DNA of 7,991 nt from DATLHO01 sp035539855. GTDB lineage: Bacteria > Bacteroidota > Ignavibacteria > OLB7. Location: the NCBI GenBank assembly GCA_035539855.1, contig DATLHO010000157.1, positions 1-7,991 on the forward strand. Reading direction: 5' to 3'. A program made the position numbers and the translations under genes. Shown here one piece after another: positions 1 through 5,411 of the stretch (position 1 is its first letter; every line of letters begins with the position of its first letter). The notes under the pieces are model-generated. The model searched no databases. It had not been told where the DNA came from and was given only the letters and a program-made list of their open reading frames with translations.

Positions 1-700
1 GCGTCGAGATCTCGATGACGCGGACGTCGGGCTGCGGCGCCTCGAACGCGAGGTTCTGCAGCCACACCGACTGCTCGGTCGGCGCGATGTGCGCCTGCAG
101 CGCGAGGTTGACGTGCTCGAGCTCGAGGTGCGTGTAGTCGACGCGCCGCGCGATCGTGTCCAGGTCGGGCTCGACGGTGCGGTCGTTGATGATCACCGTG
201 CCGTCGACGATCTCGAACGCCTGGACGTCGATGTCCCAGTTGAAAGGCGTCTTGAGTGTGTCCTTCGATGGCTTGGTGATGCGGTCGAAGTTCCAGACCG
301 AGTCGGTCGCGTTGCGGATCAGGCGGACGATGGGGCGGTGGAGAATGGCGCGCGCGCCGACGACCTTCTGCTCGAAGATCGGGCGCAGCGAGTAGGCGAG
401 ATCGACGACCGGAGCCTCGATCATCGTCGTGCCGTCGGCGAACAGGCGCACGCCGCGCAGCTTCAGTCCCGTCAGCACGTTGCCGCTGATCGCGTCGACC
501 TCGACACGTCCCTGCAACTGGTTGTTGAGCGCCGCCAGACCCTCGCCGATCGCCCACGAGCGGAACGTCTCGAGCTGCGTCAGACCGATGACGACCGCGC
601 AGATGAACGCGACGATCGTGACCGCGAAGACGCCCACGCGTGCTGCGATCTGAACGCCCCGGTAGAGCTTGCGGTAGCCGGTATTGATAGCGCTGGGCAT
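1..700 (-). CDS. AsmA/TamB-like envelope protein, N-terminal part
   Basis: This is an open reading frame of 233 codons from an ATG at 700 that runs off the left edge without a stop. Residues about 22-40 (VGVFAVTIVAFICAVVIGL) form one hydrophobic segment after a short basic tail, as in a signal anchor. Residues about 52-110 contain LNNQLQGRVEVDAISGNVL, then a GLKLRGVRLFADG segment and an IEAPVVDLAYSLRPI segment. That is the repeated 'G-x-V-x-hydrophobic-SG / G-hydrophobic-LxGVxL-x-DG' pattern at the N-terminus of AsmA and TamB (DUF490) family proteins. These proteins are anchored in the inner membrane and span the periplasm as a beta-taco that carries lipids, or assist outer-membrane assembly. 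Only the start is present, so AsmA-like versus TamB cannot be decided. The gene begins 21 bp after rfaE2 and is probably co-transcribed with it. A GGAG lies only 3 bases before the ATG, so the start is likely but not certain. Confidence 0.72.
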   Translation of the reverse strand, partial: MPSAINTGYRKLYRGVQIAARVGVFAVTIVAFICAVVIGLTQLETFRSWAIGEGLAALNNQLQGRVEVDAISGNVLTGLKLRGVRLFADGTTMIEAPVVDLAYSLRPIFEQKVVGARAILHRPIVRLIRNATDSVWNFDRITKPSKDTLKTPFNWDIDVQAFEIVDGTVIINDRTVEPDLDTIARRVDYTHLELEHVNLALQAHIAPTEQSVWLQNLAFEAPQPDVRVIEIST

Positions 701-721
701 CGACTCCGTTGTGAACGGCGA

Positions 722-1213
722 TCAGCAGTCGGAGCGGATGCGGTCGATGATCCCGGAGGTCGAGCGACCTTCCACGAACTCGATGACGCGAACCTCACCG
801 CCCCGCGATCGGACAACATCCGAGCCAACGATGTACCGAGGTCCCTCGGTCGCCGCCGGATCGTAATCCCCACCCTTGACCAGCACGTCCGGCTCGATCG
901 CCCGGATCAGCTCGTAGGGGGTGTCCTCTCCAAAGATTGACGTGAAGTCGACCGCGCGTAACGAGGCGACGAGCCCCGCGCGATCGGTTTCGTGCATCAC
1001 CGGTCGGGCGTTGCCCTTGAGTCGTCGCACCGACGCATCGTCGTTGATGCCGACGATGAGCACGTCGCCGAGCGAGCGCGCGATCTCGAGGTACTGGGCG
1101 TGACCGATGTGCAGGATGTCGAAGCATCCGTTCGTGAAGACGATCCGACGCCCCTCGCGGCGCAACGCCGCGCAGCGCTCGGTGATCTCCTCACGGGTAA
1201 GAATCCGACGCAC
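722..1213 (-). CDS. rfaE2: D-glycero-beta-D-manno-heptose 1-phosphate adenylyltransferase
   Basis: The 163-aa protein is the free-standing form of the C-terminal domain of bifunctional HldE. It transfers AMP from ATP to heptose-1-phosphate to make ADP-D-glycero-beta-D-manno-heptose, a cytoplasmic step in LPS inner-core synthesis. It has the nucleotidyltransferase (cytidylyltransferase-like) fold signature FTNGCFDILHIGHAQYL at residues 26-42, with the HIGH motif at 35-38. It also has GINDDASVRRLKG (residues about 55-67) and a C-terminal RSTSGIIDRI at about 150-159, equivalent to the ISSTxII motif. Length is normal for the single-domain enzyme. The start is GTG at 1213, supported by a GGAG 7 bases upstream. 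It lies 66 bp downstream of the kinase gene rfaE1 and 21 bp upstream of the TamB-like gene, so an operon is likely. Confidence 0.93.
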   Translation of the reverse strand: MRRILTREEITERCAALRREGRRIVFTNGCFDILHIGHAQYLEIARSLGDVLIVGINDDASVRRLKGNARPVMHETDRAGLVASLRAVDFTSIFGEDTPYELIRAIEPDVLVKGGDYDPAATEGPRYIVGSDVVRSRGGEVRVIEFVEGRSTSGIIDRIRSDC

Positions 1214-1279
1214 GATTGTTCTCCGGGTTCAAGTCCGCGCGCAAAGGGCGGGAGTGCCCGTCGTTGCCGGCGCGATGAT

Positions 1280-2317
1280 TCAGGTGGTCACGCGCTCCCG
1301 GCAGTCGTCGATGAGCGCGTCGCGCAGCTCGGCGAAGCGTACCGGCACGGTGCCGACCTGCGCGCAGACGACGCCCGCGGCATGGTTGGCGATCACGGCC
1401 GCCTCGCGCACGCTCGCGCCGGCCGCGCACGCGGTCGACAGCGTCGCGATCACGGTGTCGCCGGCGCCGGAGACGTCGGCGACCTGCATGGCGCGCGTCG
1501 GCACGAGCACCGGCTCCTCGTCGCGGCCGGCGATCATCATGCCGTCGGCGCCGAGCGTGAGGATGACGTGATCGCTCTCGAGGCGCCGCAGCAGCTCGCG
1601 CGCACCGCGGCGGCGATCCTCGTCGGTGCGCAGCGACGTGCGCAGCGCGTCCTCGGCCTCCTTGCGGTTCGGCTTGAAGACGGTCACGCCGCGATACTCG
1701 AAGAAGTTCCGGTCCTTCGGATCGACGTGCACCGGCAGCCCGAACTCGCGCGCGAGCGCGACGACGCTGTGGATCAGCGATGCGGTGATCACGCCCTTGT
1801 TGTAGTCCTGGAGGATGATTCCGTCGAGCTCGTCGAGACGTTCGGCGAGCGTGTCGAGCACGAGCTGCTCGATCTCCGGCGCGATCTCTCCGCGATGCTC
1901 TTTGTCGACGCGACAGATATGCTGGCTGGCGGCGATGATGCGCGTCTTCTCGCTCGTGCGCCGGGCCGCGTCGGTGACGAGACCCTGGTCGCCGATGCCG
2001 AGTGCGTTGAGCAGCAGCCGGAGGTGCTCGCCGGCCGCGTCGTCGCCGACGACGCTGATGAGCAGGGGAGAGGCCCCAAGCTCGACGAGGTTGTAGCCGA
2101 CGTTGGCTGCGCCGCCGGGGTGCTCGCTTTCTTCTTCGATCTCGACGACCGGCACCGGCGCCTCCGGCGAGATGCGCGAGACGTCGCCGCGAAAGAACCG
2201 GTCGAGCATGACGTCGCCGATGACCGCGATGCGGCGGCCGGTGAAGCCGCCGAGGAGCTGGTCGATACGGGGTTCCGAGAGATTCATCACTGGATCGAGG
2301 TTGGGGGCAGGGCGCAT
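1280..2317 (-). CDS. rfaE1: D-glycero-beta-D-manno-heptose-7-phosphate kinase (PfkB family)
   Basis: The 345-aa protein matches the N-terminal kinase domain of HldE. It phosphorylates heptose-7-phosphate at C1 with ATP, before RfaE2 adds AMP. PfkB/ribokinase hallmarks are visible: RIAVIGDVMLDRF near residues 29-41; a substrate-binding stretch ISPEAPVPVV; HPGGAANVGYN at about 65-75; FKPNRKEAEDAL in the middle; and the C-terminal DVSGAGDTVIA motif at 281-291, whose Asp287 is the expected catalytic base. The start is uncertain. ATG 2317 gives ten extra residues, while ATG 2287 (MNLSEPRIDQLL) starts closer to the conserved fold; neither has a clear Shine-Dalgarno. The gene heads the rfaE1-rfaE2-TamB-like operon and is separated from rpoD by a strong terminator, so it needs its own promoter (see the weak -10 at 2363-2368). 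Kinase and adenylyltransferase are separate genes here, not fused. Confidence 0.93.
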   Translation of the reverse strand: MRPAPNLDPVMNLSEPRIDQLLGGFTGRRIAVIGDVMLDRFFRGDVSRISPEAPVPVVEIEEESEHPGGAANVGYNLVELGASPLLISVVGDDAAGEHLRLLLNALGIGDQGLVTDAARRTSEKTRIIAASQHICRVDKEHRGEIAPEIEQLVLDTLAERLDELDGIILQDYNKGVITASLIHSVVALAREFGLPVHVDPKDRNFFEYRGVTVFKPNRKEAEDALRTSLRTDEDRRRGARELLRRLESDHVILTLGADGMMIAGRDEEPVLVPTRAMQVADVSGAGDTVIATLSTACAAGASVREAAVIANHAAGVVCAQVGTVPVRFAELRDALIDDCRERVTT

Positions 2318-2362
2318 CGGTCTGCCGGAGCGGGACGAGCGCCAACGAACACACAGAACGGC

Positions 2363-2368
2363 AAGATA
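2363..2368 (-). promoter_or_regulatory. Possible -10 box for the heptose operon
   Basis: Reading the minus strand just after the rpoD terminator, TATCTT occurs about 46 bases before ATG 2317. It is identical to the -10 hexamer proposed for the tmk promoter in this window. No good -35 hexamer is seen 16-18 bp upstream, where sequence from the terminator stem lies. The position fits the need for a new promoter after the terminator, but sequence support is weak. Confidence 0.3.
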
Positions 2369-2386
2369 TCAGGCCCGGGGAAATAG

Positions 2387-2414
2387 GAAAGCCCCGGCGC
2401 GCGCCGGGGCTTTC
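2387..2414 (-). terminator. Strong palindromic terminator after rpoD
   Basis: These 28 bases are a perfect inverted repeat: GAAAGCCCCGGCGC followed directly by its reverse complement. As RNA it folds to a GC stem with a minimal GCGC loop, and the stem ends in AAAG/CTTT. On the minus strand it lies 22 bases past the rpoD stop and is followed by CTATTTCC, a short broken T-rich tract. It fits a rho-independent terminator separating rpoD from the heptose operon. Being perfectly symmetric, it could also stop antisense transcripts. Confidence 0.82.
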
Positions 2415-2436
2415 TGCAATTCTCGATGTCGGGCGA

Positions 2437-3300
2437 TCAGCCGAGGTACGCGCGCAGCGCTTTCGAGCGCGACGTGTGGCGCAGGCGGCGGATGGCCTTC
2501 TCCTTGATCTGGCGGACGCGCTCGCGGGTGAGCTGGAAGCGCTCGCCGATCTCCTCGAGCGTCAGCGAGTGCTCGCGGTCGAGCCCGAAGTACAGGCGGA
2601 TGACCTCGGCCTCGCGATCCGAGAGGGTCGAGAGCGCGCGGCGCACCTCGATCTTCAGCGACTCGCTCATCAGGCCCTGGTCCGGCGCCGGCTGCGACTC
2701 GTTGGTCAGCACGTCGAGCAGGCGGTTGTCCTCGCCCTGGGCGAACGGTGCGTCGACCGAGAGATGGCGGCCGGAGATCTTGATCGTCTCGGCGACCTCG
2801 GTCATCGTCATGTCGAGCTCCTCGGCGAGCTCGGCCGCGGTCGGCTCGCGCTCGTACTGCTGCTCGAGCTCGGAGAACTTCTTGCCGATCTTGTTGAGGG
2901 CGCCGACACGGTTGAGCGGCAGGCGGACGATGCGCGACTGCTCGGCGAGCGCCTGGAGGATCGACTGACGGATCCACCAGACCGCGTACGAGATGAACTT
3001 GAAGCCGCGCGTCTCATCGAAACGCTTTGCGGCCTTGATCAGTCCGAGATTCCCCTCGTTGATGAGGTCACCGAGCGAGAGTCCCTGATTCTGGTACTGC
3101 TTTGCGACCGAGACGACGAAGCGCAGATTAGCCTTCACCAAACTTTCGAGAGCCCTCTCGCCTTCGAGACCGCCACGCTTGATGCGCTTGGCGAGCTCGA
3201 TCTCCATATCCGGGGTCAGGAGCTCGACCTTGCCGATCTCCTGCAGATAGCGATCGAGCGACTGGCTCTCGCGATTGGTATACTGCTTTGTTATCCGCAC
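2437..3300 (-). CDS. rpoD: Primary RNA polymerase sigma factor RpoD/SigA, short form
   Basis: The 287-aa protein is a group 1 sigma70 factor directing RNA polymerase to housekeeping promoters. Region 1.2 is residues about 13-45 (SLDRYLQEIGKVELLTPDME). Region 2 (about 50-120) contains the core-binding and -10 recognition signature, with segments LRFVVSVAKQYQNQGLSLGD, LINEGNLGLIKAAKRFDETR and FISYAVWWIRQSILQAL. Region 3 spans about 125-205. Region 4 (about 217-280) has the -35-binding helix-turn-helix LTLEEIGERFQLTRERVRQI. Region 1.1 and the non-conserved insert of proteobacterial RpoD are absent, as is usual for FCB-group and Gemmatimonadota primary sigmas. The start is GTG 3300, chosen because GAGGTG sits 5 bases upstream and because MRITKQYTNRESQSLD is the family N-terminus. 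It is flanked by a strong terminator downstream and an AT-rich tandem repeat upstream. The near-consensus region 4 fits the TTGACT/TATCTT promoter found upstream of tmk. Confidence 0.96.
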   Translation of the reverse strand: MRITKQYTNRESQSLDRYLQEIGKVELLTPDMEIELAKRIKRGGLEGERALESLVKANLRFVVSVAKQYQNQGLSLGDLINEGNLGLIKAAKRFDETRGFKFISYAVWWIRQSILQALAEQSRIVRLPLNRVGALNKIGKKFSELEQQYEREPTAAELAEELDMTMTEVAETIKISGRHLSVDAPFAQGEDNRLLDVLTNESQPAPDQGLMSESLKIEVRRALSTLSDREAEVIRLYFGLDREHSLTLEEIGERFQLTRERVRQIKEKAIRRLRHTSRSKALRAYLG

Positions 3301-3305
3301 AGAAA

Positions 3306-3311
3306 CACCTC
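3306..3311 (-). promoter_or_regulatory. Shine-Dalgarno deciding the rpoD GTG start
   Basis: GAGGTG on the minus strand lies 5 bases before the GTG at 3300-3298. It is among the clearest ribosome-binding sites in the window and supports a non-ATG start for rpoD. Confidence 0.7.
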
Positions 3312-3327
3312 AAAGGATGTAAAAGAC

Positions 3328-3363
3328 GATTGCTCGTTTCTTGATTTGCTTTCTTGATTTGCT
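3328..3363. repeat. AT-rich tandem repeat upstream of rpoD
   Basis: On the plus strand the unit GATTTGCTTTCTT (13 bp) occurs exactly at 3343-3355. It is preceded by a degenerate 15-base copy (3328-3342) and followed by an 8-base partial copy (3356-3363). On the minus strand, the direction of rpoD, this is A-rich (repeated GCAAATCAAGAAA) and ends about 28 bases before the GTG start. The stretch is much more AT-rich than its surroundings. It could be an UP-element-like promoter enhancer, a binding site for a regulator, or a simple slippage repeat; function is not shown. No convincing -35/-10 pair for rpoD was found near it. Confidence 0.6.
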
Positions 3364-3394
3364 GCAGTAGGCCCACGTCCGACCGTCCGCTCTC

Positions 3395-3838
3395 CTAGGG
3401 TGACGTACCAGCGAGCGCTTTCATCAGCTCGTCACTGTTTTTTGTACGTCGGAGCGCTGCCGCGGAGATGACTCGGAGTCCGTTGACGGACGAGTGCTCG
3501 TCGAAGTGGGTGTCGGTGACCAGCGCGAGGCGCGACTCGAGCGCCATGGCGGCCACGATCGCGCTGCGGTGACCTCTCAATGACCCAGACGACGAAAGTA
3601 AGAGCCCGATTGTTTTACTGTAGCGACTGCTCGCTCCGAGAATCTTCAGCCCGAAGAGCGCGCGATCGACGATGATTCTGTCGGATTCTCCGTCACAGGC
3701 GCTATAAATCTCCGACGCCTGGACGAACGTGCTGAAACACGAGACCGCCGCCATCAGCCTCCGCAGCAGGCTCTCGCGGCCCGACGGCGCGGTCAGAAAC
3801 TCCACGATCAGATCGGTCTCGACGAGAATGCCCGTCAA
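3395..3838 (-). CDS. PIN-domain protein, VapC-like putative toxin
   Basis: The 147-aa product from TTG 3838 has the size and motif order of a PIN-domain ribonuclease, as in VapC toxins. It shows an N-terminal strand and motif GILVETDLIVEFL (residues 3-15), a second acidic site in FVQASEIYSA (Glu43), and a C-terminal half SAIVAAMALESRLALVTDTHFD (92-113) followed by GLRVIS. Two features are unusual. The position of the first catalytic Asp holds Glu7 (ET instead of DT), and the third motif reads HRSAIVAA where the family normally has an Asp before the A-hydrophobic-hydrophobic-A-A helix. Activity is therefore uncertain; it may be a divergent metal site or an inactive relative. The start is set by the TTGA overlap with the upstream stop and a GGGGTG 5 bases before TTG. 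A longer reading from 4204 is Arg-rich and out of frame with the antitoxin gene, so it was not used. rpoD begins 94 bp downstream. Confidence 0.7.
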   Translation of the reverse strand: MTGILVETDLIVEFLTAPSGRESLLRRLMAAVSCFSTFVQASEIYSACDGESDRIIVDRALFGLKILGASSRYSKTIGLLLSSSGSLRGHRSAIVAAMALESRLALVTDTHFDEHSSVNGLRVISAAALRRTKNSDELMKALAGTSP

Positions 3839-4155
3839 TGCGTCACCCCGGGGGGCGCTCCGGCGGATCGCAGTAGCGCGTCGAGCCGGCCGCCCAGCGG
3901 CGTCGCGTCGGCGATTCCCTCGCCGGCGAGCACGTAGGCGGCGATGTCCTCGCCGAGCTTCTGCACCGCGGCGACGCGCTCGATCGTCGCGCGATCGACC
4001 CCGCGCGAGGCGAGCAGCCCCGGATCCTCGGACGCCGGCTCGACCCTCACGCGCAGAAACAGCGCGCCGGAGGCCCGGATCTCGTCGGCAATCGCGTGCG
4101 GAACGACGATGCGATCGCCTTCGAGCTCGGCCTGGAAATCTGCGAGGAGGGGCAT
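3835..4155 (-). CDS. Putative antitoxin with AbrB-like hairpin, partner of the PIN gene
   Basis: The 106-aa protein starts at ATG 4155. Residues about 8-40 (FQAELEGDRIVVPHAIADEI, then RASGALFLRVRVEP) resemble the swapped-hairpin AbrB/MazE pattern 'G-R-I-V-hydrophobic-P-x-x-I'. This is a DNA-binding fold common in antitoxins. A helical second half (GVDRATIERVAAVQKLGEDIAA, quoted in part) could bind the toxin. Its TGA stop overlaps the TTG start of the PIN gene by four bases, as in translationally coupled antitoxin-toxin pairs with the antitoxin first. No clear Shine-Dalgarno precedes the ATG. A 12-bp palindrome at 4237-4248 may be an operator. The call rests on gene order, size and a weak motif match; a PIN-associated protein of other function is possible. 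Confidence 0.55.
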   Translation of the reverse strand: MPLLADFQAELEGDRIVVPHAIADEIRASGALFLRVRVEPASEDPGLLASRGVDRATIERVAAVQKLGEDIAAYVLAGEGIADATPLGGRLDALLRSAGAPPGVTH

Positions 4156-4236
4156 TGGACGACGTGTCGTGAAACAGACCCGCGGGGCCGACGGGGTCCC
4201 GCACTTACTCTGATACGCCCGGCTGCACGGCGTTGT

Positions 4237-4248
4237 TCCCTCGAGGGA
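4237..4248. promoter_or_regulatory. 12-bp palindrome upstream of the antitoxin gene
   Basis: TCCCTCGAGGGA is a perfect dyad lying 82-93 bases before the antitoxin ATG, in the 188-bp gap that must hold the promoter of the antitoxin/PIN unit. Type II antitoxins commonly bind such dyads to repress their own operon. No clear -35/-10 pair was found next to it, and a 12-bp palindrome can occur by chance in GC-rich DNA. Confidence 0.3.
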
Positions 4249-4343
4249 CGATGGGGACCGATTACTGCACCTGCTCCGATCCTCCGCCAAGGGCGTCGGA
4301 ACGTGGCTCGGCGGCCTGATTGGATTGTGCGACCACGTCCGGC

Positions 4344-5171
4344 TCAGCGTGGTTCGAGCATCTGAGCGAGGATGCGCTCGAGGGTCGCGCGGGTCGTTTC
4401 GGCGGCGATTCCGACGCTCCGTCCCCGCTCGCGCTCCATCTCGCGCGAGCTCCGCAGGGCGATCACGGCGCCGGCAAAGTCGCCGACCCGGTAGAGCACG
4501 ACCGCGCGGTAGACCTCCGACTCGGCGCTCGTCGGAACGCCCTCGCCGAACAGCGCCGCGACCGTCTCCGGATCGCGCAGCTGCGCGGCGTTGTGGACGA
4601 TCTGCTCCATCAGAAAGCGCGCGTACGAGAGCTCGTCGGCACCCGTCGTCGAGCGCACCGGCTGCACCGCGAGGGTGTCCGAGCGCAGGCGCCGTGCGGG
4701 ATCGAGGAACAGCTCGGCGCGCATGGTGTAGCGTCCGGCCGGCAGTCGGTTCGATGCCTCCGACGAGAGCATCACGACGCGCTCGCACCGTCCGTCGATC
4801 GTCGGAAACAGCAGCGAGTCGACGACCTCCTGAAAGCCCCAGCCGAGCTGCGAGCCCGTCGCGTCGAAGTAGAACAGCTCACCGCTTCCGGGCCGGCAGA
4901 CCGACGGATCGCCGAGGCGCAGGCGCAGGAACAGGGGGGAGCCGATGTGGAAGCGCACGGTGTCGGTCGGGCCCTCGACGGGCTCCAGAACGATGGCTCC
5001 CGGCGCTGGCATGCGCAGCCGTTCGGCGGTGCCGACGGTGCCCGGACGGTCGGCGCGAGAGGAGGTCGTCGACGAAGCGCCGGAGCACCCTGCGAGGGCG
5101 GCGCCGAGCAGTGAAAAAACTGTCAGAAACGTCGCGGAAAGCGCGATTCGGGAGGTCTTTGTGACGGTCAT
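4344..5171 (-). CDS. Lipoprotein of unknown function
   Basis: The 275-aa product begins with a lipoprotein signal peptide: basic start (K5, R8), hydrophobic core from about 9 to 25, and lipobox LAGC at 26-29, so Cys29 should be lipidated. Ser at +2 would send it to the outer membrane under E. coli Lol rules. A disordered Ser/Thr-rich linker (30-55) follows. Residues about 58-165 are rich in alternating hydrophobics (FLRLRL, GELFYFDATG, GRYTMRAELFLDP), suggesting a beta-sandwich; Cys92 and Cys129 could form a disulfide. The last 100 residues look helical (ARFLMEQIVHNAAQ, ESEVYRAVVLYRVGDFAGAV, AETTRATLERILAQMLE) with a short TPR-like helix pair. I do not recognise the family. The ATG at 5171 lacks a clear Shine-Dalgarno. 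The gene is divergent from tmk and its promoter region overlaps the tmk promoter. Confidence 0.8.
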   Translation of the reverse strand: MTVTKTSRIALSATFLTVFSLLGAALAGCSGASSTTSSRADRPGTVGTAERLRMPAPGAIVLEPVEGPTDTVRFHIGSPLFLRLRLGDPSVCRPGSGELFYFDATGSQLGWGFQEVVDSLLFPTIDGRCERVVMLSSEASNRLPAGRYTMRAELFLDPARRLRSDTLAVQPVRSTTGADELSYARFLMEQIVHNAAQLRDPETVAALFGEGVPTSAESEVYRAVVLYRVGDFAGAVIALRSSREMERERGRSVGIAAETTRATLERILAQMLEPR

Positions 5172-5180
5172 CGAGGAAAA

Positions 5181-5209
5181 TTGACTTTGGCCGGATGAGA
5201 GTCTATCTT
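5181..5209 (+). promoter_or_regulatory. Sigma70-type promoter for the leader ORF and tmk
   Basis: TTGACT at 5181-5186 (5 of 6 matches to TTGACA) and TATCTT at 5204-5209 (4 of 6 to TATAAT) are separated by exactly 17 bp. This is the best housekeeping promoter in the window and agrees with the near-consensus region 4 of the RpoD encoded nearby. Transcription should start around 5215-5217, at the ATG of the leader ORF. It lies 10 bp from the start codon of the divergent lipoprotein gene, so polymerase binding here could influence that gene. Confidence 0.7.
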
Positions 5210-5216
5210 GATCGCA

Positions 5217-5411
5217 ATGAGTGCCATCCCGGAGCAGCGCGAGCAGGTGTCAGGGCGGATCATCGAAGGATCCCGCACCGGCTTCGCGTCGACCCACGAC
5301 CCTGGCGCTCGCCAGGCGTCCGAGCACATCCGGACTCCGGGCACTGCCACCCGACCCGCCAACGACTCACGCACCTTTCACTGTTCTGAGAGGCGGCATC
5401 AATGTTCATAA
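5217..5411 (+). CDS. Putative 64-aa leader ORF, leaderless, overlapping the tmk start
   Basis: ATG 5217 lies 8 bases after the -10 box, so the mRNA would begin at or one base before the start codon and translation would be leaderless. The ORF ends with TAA at 5409-5411, ten bases into tmk, an arrangement that allows coupled translation. By hand count, about 80% of its first 50 codons end in G or C against about 64% at the other two positions, a coding-like bias; the last dozen codons lose it as they cross the tmk ribosome-binding site. The peptide is polar and basic with no membrane segment. Residues with DPG and SEHIR match the tmk REPG...SEHIR segment in the same frame, so it may be a decayed partial copy of the tmk N-terminus, a regulatory leader peptide, or non-coding leader RNA. 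No known family is recognised. Confidence 0.4.
   Translation: MSAIPEQREQVSGRIIEGSRTGFASTHDPGARQASEHIRTPGTATRPANDSRTFHCSERRHQCS

Noticed and set aside
89..940. 283-codon plus-strand open frame
   Set aside because: It is antisense to the TamB-like gene and rfaE2, both of which have recognisable motifs.
1191..2354. 387-codon minus-strand frame overlapping rfaE1
   Set aside because: The translation is almost all Arg, Ala, His and Gly. The 1280-2317 frame on the same strand has full PfkB motifs.
992..2386. 464-codon plus-strand open frame
   Set aside because: It is antisense to rfaE1 and the start of rfaE2, with a repetitive Arg/Asp/Val-rich translation typical of the mirror frame of a GC-rich gene.
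2476..3357. 293-codon plus-strand open frame opposite rpoD
   Set aside because: It is a mirror of the highly conserved rpoD reading frame with Leu/Asp/Glu/Arg-biased composition and no domain.
3395..4204. 269-codon version of the PIN gene starting at 4204
   Set aside because: The first ~120 residues are Arg-rich shadow of the antitoxin gene; the TTG at 3838 with its ribosome-binding site and TTGA overlap fits better.
4156..4343. Search for a small RNA, tRNA or terminator between the lipoprotein and antitoxin genes
   Set aside because: Only short weak inverted repeats and one 12-bp dyad were found; there is no cloverleaf or stem with a T-tract.
3835..4788. Long upstream extension of the antitoxin frame to 4788
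   Set aside because: Above residue 212 it overlaps the lipoprotein gene in another frame and is Arg/Ala-rich. ATG 4155 gives a sensible 106-aa protein.
4325..5164. Plus-strand open frame opposite the lipoprotein
   Set aside because: Its composition is Arg/Ser-rich with no motif, and the opposite strand has a clear lipoprotein signal peptide.
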